Assembly (NCBI GenBank): GCA_951800935.1
Contig: CATOLW010000082.1
Location: forward strand, 1 to 5,922
Reading direction: 5' to 3'
Source: an uncultured Clostridium sp.
GTDB taxonomy: Bacteria; Bacillota_A; Clostridia; TANB77; CAG-508
Length of the DNA: 5,922 nucleotides
Part shown: positions 1 to 5,922 of the stretch, piece by piece
How positions within the stretch are numbered: position 1 is the first letter of the stretch
Layout of the letters: the number at the start of each line of letters is the position of its first letter
Notes under the pieces: model-generated
Databases searched by the model: none
What the model saw: only the letters and a program-made list of their open reading frames with translations
What the model was told of the DNA's origin: nothing
Position numbers and translations under genes: made by a program

Positions 1-864
1 ATGGAAAAAGAAGCAAATGAAGTAGAAACATTAGATATATTAGCGAATAATGGTATTCCAGAAGACTGTGATTGTTTAGTGATTTCTACCTTAAAAGAAG
101 ATATAACAGAACAAGAAAAAGATAAAATACTAGCTTATATTAAAAATGGTGGAGAACTATTATTAATGTGCGGACCAAATATCAACAATGTTAATTTAAG
201 TAACTTCCAAAAAGTATTAGATGAATACGGAATTACCATTGAAAAAGGTATTGTATTTGAAGGAACTGCTGCTAATATGGTAGCAGGGTATCCAGACTTT
301 ATTATAGAAAAAACACAAAGTAATAGTTTAACACAAAAACTAAATATGGCAATGAATTTATGCTTAGTAGATGCAGCTAAAATTACCTTTAATGAAGAAA
401 AATTAGAAGAATTAGGAGTGGAGCAGGAAGTATTAGCAACAACCACAGAAAATTCTTATGTAAGAACCAATCTAAACCAACAATCACCAACTAGAACTTC
501 ACAAGATGGAGAAACAGAATCTTGTATAGTTGCTGCGATGGCTACCAAAACAATTGAAGAAGGTAAAACATCAAAAGTAATTATTTATGCCAATGAATTA
601 TTTGCTATGGATATGCAAGTACAAATCAATGGATATACGATGTCTACTGTAAATTTATATAACAACAAAGACTTAATTTTAAATTCAGTTGCTTATTTAA
701 ATGAAAAAGAAAACGGAATTACCATAAGAAAAAATTATGAAACAGTAAATTACACAGTAACAGAGCAACAAAATACAATTATTATGACAATCATATTTGC
801 TTTACCAGTAGCAATTATTATAGCAGGAATTGTAATATGGCAAGTAAGAAGAAGAAAAAGATAA
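1..864 (+). CDS. GldG-like ABC transporter accessory protein, C-terminal part (5' end outside window)
   Basis: The 287 visible residues resemble the C-terminal half of GldG/ABC-2-associated extracytoplasmic proteins, which work beside an ABC ATPase and permease. Visible features are the 'IPEDCDCLVIST' strand with 'DIT..E.D.I..YI.NGGELLL' (residues 19-55), typical of the nucleotide-binding-like fold of this family, and a single C-terminal membrane helix at about 258-280 followed by the basic tail RRRKR (positive-inside). Family members usually run well over 400 residues and begin with another membrane helix, which is missing here. The ATG at base 1 is therefore probably an internal methionine and the gene starts upstream; no ribosome site can be inspected. 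The stop TAA lies at 862-864, followed by a terminator, so this is the last gene of its operon, with the ATPase and permease expected upstream (inference). An alternative is a genuinely shortened protein. Confidence 0.72.
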   Translation: MEKEANEVETLDILANNGIPEDCDCLVISTLKEDITEQEKDKILAYIKNGGELLLMCGPNINNVNLSNFQKVLDEYGITIEKGIVFEGTAANMVAGYPDFIIEKTQSNSLTQKLNMAMNLCLVDAAKITFNEEKLEELGVEQEVLATTTENSYVRTNLNQQSPTRTSQDGETESCIVAAMATKTIEEGKTSKVIIYANELFAMDMQVQINGYTMSTVNLYNNKDLILNSVAYLNEKENGITIRKNYETVNYTVTEQQNTIIMTIIFALPVAIIIAGIVIWQVRRRKR

Positions 865-871
865 AAGCAAT

Positions 872-900
872 TTGAATAATTAGTAAAAAAATCCCATAAA
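872..900 (+). promoter_or_regulatory. possible weak promoter overlapping the terminator, for the ykvI-like gene
   Basis: TTGAAT (872-877) and CATAAA (895-900) are separated by 17 bases, each matching 4 of 6 consensus positions. If used, transcription would begin about ten bases before the ATG at 918, giving a nearly leaderless mRNA. In DNA this AT-rich such matches arise by chance, so the call is tentative. Confidence 0.22.
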
Positions 901-917
901 ATAATATGGGGTTTTTT
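886..917 (+). terminator. Rho-independent terminator after the GldG-like gene
   Basis: CCCATA (893-898) pairs with TATGGG (905-910) around a 6-base loop. A T-G wobble (892/911) and a run of A's (886-891) pairing with T's (912-917) extend the stem, and the T-run serves as the U-tract. The A/T symmetry would also allow termination of any transcript on the opposite strand. Unusually, the T-tract ends at the base before the ATG at 918. Confidence 0.82.
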
Positions 918-1959
918 ATGATGAAAGATAAAAATATTTTAAAAGTAGTATTTGTTATTATAGGAACTATGATAGGTGCAGGTTTTGCTTCTCGGGCAAG
1001 AAATGTATTTATTCTTCTTTTCTTATGGAATAGAGGGGTTAATAGGATTATTAATAGCAACTTCTATCATAGGATTTGTAATTTTTCAAACATTTCAAAT
1101 TGTAAATCAATATGGAACAAATACTTATAAAGACTTTTTAACAATTCTAATCCAGAAGAATAAAAAAATAAAACCAATAATTAACACAATTATCAATTTA
1201 TTTATTTTGATTACATTTTTTATTATGATAGCTGGATTTGGTGCTTATTTTGAACAAGAATTAGGAATCAATAGTTTAATAGGAAGCGGATTTTTAGCTA
1301 TAATAAGCTTTATTATTTTTAAAACAAGTGTAAAAGGTGTTGTAAAAGCTAATGAATTATTAGTACCAATACTAATTGGCTTTTTAGTCATAATTGGAAT
1401 CATAAATTTAAAAGATTTACCATTATTTGAATTAGGAAATTATATAATAAAAAGCAATGAATCTAGCTTTGTCTTAAGTGCTATTTTGTATAGTAGTTAC
1501 AATAGCATTTTGCTAATTCCAGTATTATTAACATTAAAAGATTATATCCAGAACAAAAAGCAAATTGTAAAAATAGCCAGTCTTAGCACTTTTATTATTA
1601 TGATTCTATCAATTATTGTTTTTTTATTATTAGTAAAAGTCGATGTGGACATTACAAAAATAGAAATGCCAGCAGTTTATGTGATATCCAATAGTTTTAA
1701 GATGTTACGATATGTTTATGGATTTATTATATTAGGTTCCATTTTTACAACTGCTATTTCGTTAGGAACTAGTTTTTTACAAAATACTAGTAAAAACCAA
1801 AAAAGTTATACACAAATTGCGGTAATTATGTGTATAATTTCTGTCTTAATTTCTAAAATTGGTTTTTCTAATTTAGTTGGTTTTTTATATCCTGTCTTTG
1901 GTTATTTAGGTTTACTTCAGATTTTGAAGTTAGCAATTATACAAGTGCGAACTAAGTAA
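918..1959 (+). pseudogene. YkvI-like membrane protein gene with a one-base insertion (frameshift near 993)
   Basis: Read with base C993 removed, this gives a 346-residue membrane protein, close to the usual length of the YkvI family (COG3949, uncharacterised, probably a transporter). The signature GTMIGAGFAS continues as GQEMYLFFFSYG only after the frame changes between 992 and 994. About ten hydrophobic segments follow, roughly at reconstructed residues 8-27, 38-60, 85-111, 120-134, 144-163, 183-202, 217-239, 262-284, 298-312 and 317-339. Conserved-looking patches include IMIAGFGAYFEQ (102-113) and SAILYSSYN (187-195). As written, translation from 918 gives 25 correct residues, then 45 out-of-frame ones, stopping at 1128-1130. 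The downstream frame is open from 976 but would lack the first helix. The start is 918 or 921; an ATG at 906 lies inside the terminator stem and adds non-family residues. There is no good Shine-Dalgarno, only GGGG at 908-911 within the stem. The transported substrate is unknown. Confidence 0.8.
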
Positions 1960-2025
1960 CAATAATGACAAACTTAAGACGATTTGGATGAATTTTATAG
2001 ATTTCGTATTGCTTTATAGTAATAG

Positions 2026-2063
2026 AAAAAGGCCGAGAAAAAGAAGTTTTTTTGGCTTTTTTT
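2026..2063 (+). terminator. Rho-independent terminator after the ykvI-like gene
   Basis: GCC (2032-2034) pairs with GGC (2054-2056). The stem continues inward through G-T and A-T pairs (2035-2041 with 2047-2053), closing a 5-base loop at 2042-2046. A T-run at 2057-2063 follows, and A's at 2026-2030 can pair with part of it. It lies 66 bases after the stop of the ykvI-like gene and isolates the downstream surface-protein gene. Confidence 0.8.
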
Positions 2064-2103
2064 CTTATAAGTTTTTTTGATAGATATGCTGGAAATAAAA
2101 GAA

Positions 2104-2119
2104 TGTCAACTTGTTGACA
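2104..2119. promoter_or_regulatory. perfect 16-base palindrome overlapping the -35 box (candidate operator)
   Basis: TGTCAAC (2104-2110), two T's, then GTTGACA (2113-2119) form a perfect 7-base inverted repeat. Its right arm contains the whole -35 hexamer TTGACA. A second, nested symmetry GTTG-A-CAAC sits at 2113-2121. A dimeric regulator binding here would block RNA polymerase, so repression is the simplest inference; the regulator is unknown. There is no T-tract, so it is not a terminator. Confidence 0.5.
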
Positions 2120-2142
2120 ACCATAATAACTTTTGATAAAAT
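2114..2142 (+). promoter_or_regulatory. housekeeping (sigma-A type) promoter of the pilin-signal surface protein gene
   Basis: A perfect -35 box TTGACA (2114-2119), a 17-base spacer and the -10 box TAAAAT (2137-2142, 5 of 6) make this the best promoter in the window. Initiation near 2149-2150 would give a leader of about 75 bases, A-rich and without an evident hairpin, ending in AAAGGA (2212-2217) 7 bases before the ATG at 2225. Confidence 0.8.
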
Positions 2143-2224
2143 GCATCCATAACGTATACCAGAACTTAAAATAGTAAATAATAAAAAATAACAACAAAAA
2201 ACAAAAGATTGAAAGGAACAATAT

Positions 2225-2326
2225 ATGAAAAAAGAAAGAACTAACCAAGGTATAACCTTAATTGCATTAGTAATTACCATAATTGTCTTATTAATTTTAG
2301 CAGGAATTAGCATAGCAACTTTAACA
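2225..2326 (+). other. class III prepilin-like signal and N-terminal helix (coding segment)
   Basis: Codons 1-34 encode MKKERTNQG followed by an uninterrupted hydrophobic helix. Cleavage after G9 by a prepilin peptidase is predicted from the pattern. Classical type IV pilins carry Glu at position +5 of the mature chain; here the mature order would be I-T-L-I-A, with Ala at +5. Similar Glu-less signals occur in many clostridial surface proteins (general recollection, not checked). Confidence 0.7.
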
Positions 2327-4639
2327 GGAAAAAACGGAATATTAACAAAGGCAAACGAAGCAAAAAAACAACAAGAAATAGAAACAGCAGAAGAAAAAAT
2401 CAAATTGGCAATTGGAGAATATGAGGTAAATCAAAGATTAGTGACATTATACAGTTGCCTAGAAAAAATAGAGGGATTAGAAAGTATAACACCAAATGAT
2501 GAAAATAGCATACCACCTTGCCATGTGGTTGTAGATGGTTATGAATTTGAAATAGAAGGAAATTTACAAGTAAATTATATAGGAGAAAATAAAGGAATTA
2601 AGCCAGAAATAGAAATTTTTGAAAAAGGGCAAATAGATGAAAGTAAAGTAAGTTTAAAAATAAAAGTCAAAACGAAAGATGAAAACGGATTGAAAAAATT
2701 AATTTTAAAAAGTGGAAATGCCATAATAGAAGAAATAGAAATAAGTGGAAAAGACTATGAAGCTACAATAGATGTAACAGCAAATGGAGAATATACTATA
2801 ACAATAATAGGAAAAAATGAAAGAAGACTAACAAGTACTCCAATTAAAGTAACAGAAATGGCATCAACTAATGGAACAATAACAGCAGGAACTGTAGTAG
2901 AAGGAAAGGTAATTTTAACTACATTAGCTACAACAAAAGCAGATAAAATTACAAAAATTGAAATATATAAAAATGAAAATAGGGTAATCGAAAAGGAATA
3001 TAATGAAAAACAAATAGAAGATGAAATAGAGGTTGATCATTTAGCTTTTTATGAAGAAAATACTTGTTATGCAGTCATAACAGATAGTGATGGGAAAAGC
3101 TATAAAACAAATGAAGTTAAAGTAAAAAATACAGATGCTATAGCAGATGAAGATGACTTAAAAATTCTTGCAACTTTAGTAAATAATGGAACAAAAAACT
3201 TTGAAAATGAAAAAGAAATAAAACAAATAAGAAATATAATTTTGGAACAAGAACATACTGCAATTGGAACACAAAGTAATCCATTTAAAGGAACGTACAA
3301 TGGACAGCAAAATACCATTAGTAATATAAATATCAATACTAATTTGACAGAACAAGGAATGTTTGGCGTAATAGAAAATGCAACCATAGAAAATGTGATT
3401 TTAAAAAGTGGAACGATAAAAGGTAGTTATAAAGTCGGGGGAATAGTAGGAAGTAAGAATAGAGGAACAATACAAAATGTGGAAAATGAAGGTGTTACTA
3501 TTATTTCCACAGGATTTGATGTATATACTGGAAATGTTACAACTCAAGTTAATGGAGCATTAAGTTCATATAGCTATAAAATTAGTTCAACAGGAGGAAT
3601 AGTAGGTTGTAATGAAGATGGAAATATACTAGATTGTAAAAATACTGCAACAGTAAATGCAACATATGGTGGAGCAGGAGGGATAGCAGGAATTGATATA
3701 GGAACATCCGCAAGAGAAATTAGAAATTGTACCAATACAGGAAATGTTACAACGAGTACAAGTGAAGAGTATACTACAATAGTTCCAGTAGGAATTGCAG
3801 GAGGAATTGTTGGAAGTTCAAGTAACTATGCTTTAATTAAAGAATGTAAGAATTTTGGAGATATAACAGCTAATACAAGTAATGAGCATAATGGATATGA
3901 AGTGGCAGGAATAGCTGGCTATATTATAGGAAGTAATATAGAAAACTGTATTAATGAAGGCAATATTACGGGAACAACAAGAATAGGAGGAATAACTGGA
4001 TCAACATGGATTGGAGATAATAATGCTCAAATTAAAATAACAGGATGCATCAATAAAGGAAAGGTAACATCTAACAAGTATGTGAAATATATAGGAACAT
4101 ATGATGGTAGTTATACATGGGAGTATAACTTGAGTCTTACAGGAGGAATTGTTGGATTGAATAATACAGCTAATATAGAAGATTGCCACAATGAAGGTGA
4201 AATTAGTGCAGACTATGATATGGTTGGAGGAATTGTAGGATATAATGAACAAGTTCATAATAAGCCAAGAGTTATTACTAATTGTACAAACAGTGGTAAT
4301 GTTACAACTAAAACTCAAATAGCAGGAGGTATTATGGGAGCTGGATATAGAACGGATATAACGGATTGTACTAATACAGCAAAGATTTCATCTCCTGGAC
4401 TTCAAATAGCAGGCATAGTAGGTTTTATCATGACCTCAACAATTGAAAATTGTACTAATAGTGGGATTTGTAGTGGAATAGAGCAGATTGGTGGCATAGC
4501 TGGTTGGGCAGGAAATGAACAAGTAGGTGAACTTACCTATATAAAACAATGTACAAATACAGGAACAGTGATAGACAATGGAGTTGCTCAAAACAATGTG
4601 TTAGTAGGAGGACCCTATGCATGTGAAATAATAAACTAA
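2225..4639 (+). CDS. large surface protein: prepilin-type signal, Ig-like domains, GLUG-type beta-helix repeats
   Basis: An intact 804-residue protein starting at the ATG behind AAAGGA (2212-2217). Residues 1-9 are polar and basic, ending NQG; a hydrophobic helix follows (about 10-34, ITLIALVITIIVLLILAGIS). This is a class III (type IV prepilin-like) signal, probably cut after G9. Residues 35-120 continue as an amphipathic helix rich in A, E and K and a small pilin-like part with C78 and C99. Residues about 125-210 and 212-301 look like two Ig-like beta domains. From about 345 (IGTQSNPFKGTYNG) a GLUG-type repeat region (Pfam GLUG family) runs to the C-terminus, with 'GGIVG...I.NC.N.G.IT' units expected to form a right-handed beta-helix. 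No LPXTG motif or C-terminal anchor is present, so the N-terminal helix is the only visible anchor or assembly signal. The likely role is surface adhesion or cell contact (inference). It is transcribed alone, with its own promoter and terminator. No prepilin peptidase or pilus ATPase gene is in the window. Confidence 0.82.
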   Translation: MKKERTNQGITLIALVITIIVLLILAGISIATLTGKNGILTKANEAKKQQEIETAEEKIKLAIGEYEVNQRLVTLYSCLEKIEGLESITPNDENSIPPCHVVVDGYEFEIEGNLQVNYIGENKGIKPEIEIFEKGQIDESKVSLKIKVKTKDENGLKKLILKSGNAIIEEIEISGKDYEATIDVTANGEYTITIIGKNERRLTSTPIKVTEMASTNGTITAGTVVEGKVILTTLATTKADKITKIEIYKNENRVIEKEYNEKQIEDEIEVDHLAFYEENTCYAVITDSDGKSYKTNEVKVKNTDAIADEDDLKILATLVNNGTKNFENEKEIKQIRNIILEQEHTAIGTQSNPFKGTYNGQQNTISNININTNLTEQGMFGVIENATIENVILKSGTIKGSYKVGGIVGSKNRGTIQNVENEGVTIISTGFDVYTGNVTTQVNGALSSYSYKISSTGGIVGCNEDGNILDCKNTATVNATYGGAGGIAGIDIGTSAREIRNCTNTGNVTTSTSEEYTTIVPVGIAGGIVGSSSNYALIKECKNFGDITANTSNEHNGYEVAGIAGYIIGSNIENCINEGNITGTTRIGGITGSTWIGDNNAQIKITGCINKGKVTSNKYVKYIGTYDGSYTWEYNLSLTGGIVGLNNTANIEDCHNEGEISADYDMVGGIVGYNEQVHNKPRVITNCTNSGNVTTKTQIAGGIMGAGYRTDITDCTNTAKISSPGLQIAGIVGFIMTSTIENCTNSGICSGIEQIGGIAGWAGNEQVGELTYIKQCTNTGTVIDNGVAQNNVLVGGPYACEIIN
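3437..4564 (+). repeat. tandem GLUG-type repeats within the surface protein
   Basis: The GGI(V/A/T/M)G core, or AGI(A/V)G, begins at residues 405, 457, 485, 526, 561, 588, 640, 668, 701, 729 and 756. Spacing is about 27-28 residues in the shortest units and up to 52 where loops are inserted. Ten units share a Cys in the pattern C-x-N: C471, C502, C541, C575, C608, C654, C687, C715, C743 and C776. A degenerate unit at about 377-400 (MFGVIENATIENV) and the unit at 405 lack the Cys. The chain ends in a partial unit, VGGPYACEIIN. The repeats are diverged at DNA level, so this is an old array rather than a recent expansion. Confidence 0.85.
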
Positions 4640-4666
4640 AAATGGATAAAAATTCCAATCACAAAC

Positions 4667-4691
4667 AAAGCAAGTTTTTACTTGCTTTTTT
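4667..4691 (+). terminator. Rho-independent terminator after the surface protein gene
   Basis: AAAGCAAG (4667-4674) pairs perfectly with CTTGCTTT (4681-4688) around a 6-base loop, and the T-run 4686-4691 forms the U-tract. It starts 28 bases after the stop codon at 4637-4639. Confidence 0.88.
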
Positions 4692-4710
4692 GCATACCTT
4701 ATAGTAAAAT
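4677..4710 (+). promoter_or_regulatory. probable promoter of the DUF5711-like gene, overlapping the terminator
   Basis: Two overlapping readings fit: TTTACT (4677-4682), 17 bases, TATAGT (4700-4705); or TTGCTT (4682-4687), 17 bases, TAAAAT (4705-4710). Either places the -35 box inside the loop or distal arm of the upstream terminator. The transcript would then start within about 20 bases of AAGGAG (4728-4733), the ribosome site 7 bases before the ATG at 4741. Confidence 0.5.
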
Positions 4711-4740
4711 AAAACAAAGCAAAGGACAAGGAGAAAAACC

Positions 4741-5919
4741 ATGAAAGAAGAATGGAAAGAAGCTATAAAAGAAAAAATTAATACAAAAATGATCCTAATT
4801 ACAATTCTAATTATATTATTACTAGTAACTATAATAACAGGAATCGTAATATATACGAATAACAAAGAAATTAGAGAATGGATTGACAAAAACATATTTC
4901 GAAAAGAAATCTTACAAGACAACGTTAGCACCATAGAATTAAAAGAAAGTGAAAGTAGCAACATATGTGCTTATAGCAAATATATAGCAGTATTAAACAA
5001 AAACAAAATCGATATTTATGGGACAACAGGAAATAAAGAACAAACATTAGAAGTTGAAATTTCCAACCCAATCTTTGATTCTGCTAACAGATTTTTAGTC
5101 ATGGCAGAAAATAAAGGAAAAAAACTATATTTAATGACAGACAAAAACATCACTTGGGAAGCAGAAATAGAAGGTAGTATTTCTCAAGTACATGTCAACA
5201 AAAATGGCTATGTAGCAGTTGTTATAACAGATACGATTCATAAAACAGTAGTAGAAGTATATGGACCAGACGGAAAAACAAAATTTAAAACTTTCTTATC
5301 TGCAACTAGAACAGCAGATATATCCATCTCTAATGATAACAAATATTTAGCTATTGCTGAAGTAGATACATCAGGAACTATCATACAGTCCAATATAAAA
5401 ATAATTTCAATCGAAAAAGCGAGCTCTGATCCAACCAATTCTATTGAAAATACATACCAAGGAGAGGCAGATAAATTAATTACTAATATCAAATACCAAG
5501 ACAAAAACAAATTAGTTTGTATGTATACAGACAGCATTCATATTTTAGAAAATGGACAAGATATAGTGTTAACAAACAATGAAAACAAAAAAATGATTTT
5601 CCATTCGATTGAACTAAGAAATTATGCTATCGATATAGAAGAAAAATCATCAGGACTTTTTACAGCAGATTCAATTGTCAACATTATTAATGCAGATAAC
5701 AAAACAAACAAAGAGTATGTAGTAAATGCGGTTACCTAACAAATTCATACTTATGGAGAGATTATAGCCTTAAACCTAGGAACAGAAATAGAATTCATCA
5801 ATACAGACGGATGGCTAGTAAAACGCTATATTGCTAACCAAGAAATTACCAATATTGTAGTATCTGACAATGTAGCAGGAATTATCTATCGAGATAGAAT
5901 AGAAATTATCAATTTATAG
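4741..5919 (+). pseudogene. DUF5711-like membrane-anchored beta-propeller gene with in-frame TAA at codon 333
   Basis: The start is set by AAGGAG (4728-4733). The frame reads 332 codons, meets TAA at 5737-5739, then continues in the same frame for 59 sense codons to TAG at 5917-5919. The protein has a charged cytoplasmic start, one membrane helix (about 17-38) and an extracytoplasmic domain of repeated short beta segments, such as YIAVLNKNKIDIYG (81-94), VNKNGYVAVVITD (152-164) and ISNDNKYLAIAEVDTSGTII (196-215). This resembles DUF5711, a clostridial WD40-like propeller family of unknown function (recognised from memory). The 59 residues after the stop keep the same style (GEIIALNLGTEIEFI, VAGIIYRDRIEIINL) and look like the last one to two blades, so the stop is an interruption and not the natural end. 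The truncated product probably could not close the propeller. A single base change (for example AAA or CAA to TAA) would explain it. Confidence 0.75.
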
Positions 5920-5922
5920 GAG
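5918..5922 (+). promoter_or_regulatory. ribosome binding site of a gene beyond the window
   Basis: AGGAG overlaps the TAG at 5917-5919 and is the last sequence in the window. Its position suggests a tightly spaced downstream gene in the same operon, translationally coupled to the DUF5711-like frame. Confidence 0.45.

Noticed and set aside
906..920. ATG at 906 as start of the YkvI-like gene
   Set aside because: It lies inside the terminator stem and adds MGFF, encoded by the stem and T-tract; 918 or 921 gives the natural MKDKN start.
985..1000. Programmed +1 frameshift in the YkvI-like gene
   Set aside because: No known slippery signal or stop codon sits at the junction, no stimulatory structure is evident nearby, and to my knowledge the YkvI family is normally encoded in a single frame. 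A mutation or sequencing error is simpler.
1960..2025. Small RNA or short gene between the ykvI-like stop and its terminator
   Set aside because: A TATAGT at 2015-2020 resembles a -10 box but no -35 box lies at the right distance, and no open frame with a ribosome site was found.
3100..3387. Antisense open frames, here and at 135-446, 818-1060, 1952-2403, 4001-4318, 4659-4964 and 5238-5537
   Set aside because: They lie opposite or across better-supported + strand genes, show the low-complexity hydrophobic composition expected from complementing A-rich coding DNA, and have no recognisable domains.
4324..4336. Internal translation start (AGGAGGT then ATG 4334) in the surface protein
   Set aside because: The spacing of only four bases is short, the same hexamer recurs in six other repeats without a nearby ATG, and the product would be an isolated fragment of the beta-helix.
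3437..4564. CRISPR-like array or recent DNA repeat expansion
   Set aside because: Periodicity is at protein level; units differ in length and base sequence and lie inside one uninterrupted coding frame.
5737..5739. Reassigned TAA codon
   Set aside because: TAA ends the other three + strand genes at sensible positions (862-864, 1957-1959, 4637-4639), so it functions as a stop in this genome.

Overview
The window is AT-rich, low-GC DNA with AAGGAG-type ribosome binding sites and TTGACA/TAAAAT-type promoters. Every gene product looks like an envelope or membrane protein typical of anaerobic Firmicutes. Gene content (a GldG-like ABC accessory protein, a YkvI-like membrane protein, a pilin-signal protein with GLUG-type repeats, and a DUF5711-like propeller protein) points to a gut-type member of Clostridia. 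The genus cannot be told from the sequence. All genes are on the + strand.

Layout: (1) 1-864 is the C-terminal part of a GldG-like protein, almost certainly cut by the window start. (2) A terminator hairpin at 886-917 directly abuts the start of a ykvI-like gene, 918-1959, which carries a one-base insertion near 993. (3) The 265-base gap 1960-2224 holds a second terminator (2026-2063), a 16-base palindrome (2104-2119) and a near-consensus promoter (2114-2142). (4) 2225-4639 encodes an 804-residue surface protein: a type IV prepilin-like signal, probable Ig-like beta domains, then about eleven GLUG-type beta-helix repeats. (5) 4640-4740 holds a terminator whose distal half overlaps the promoter of the next gene. 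(6) 4741-5919 is a DUF5711-like membrane-anchored beta-propeller gene interrupted by an in-frame TAA at codon 333. An AGGAG overlapping its final stop suggests another gene just beyond the window.

The genes look like separate transcription units rather than one pathway: a terminator follows each of the first three. Their shared theme is the cell envelope. Two of the four genes are broken, one by an indel and one by a nonsense change, while both retain readable family sequence on each side of the lesion. Either the lesions are recent or the assembly has errors here. The most interesting intact object is the pilin-signal/beta-helix protein. No CRISPR array, tRNA, rRNA or insertion sequence was seen.
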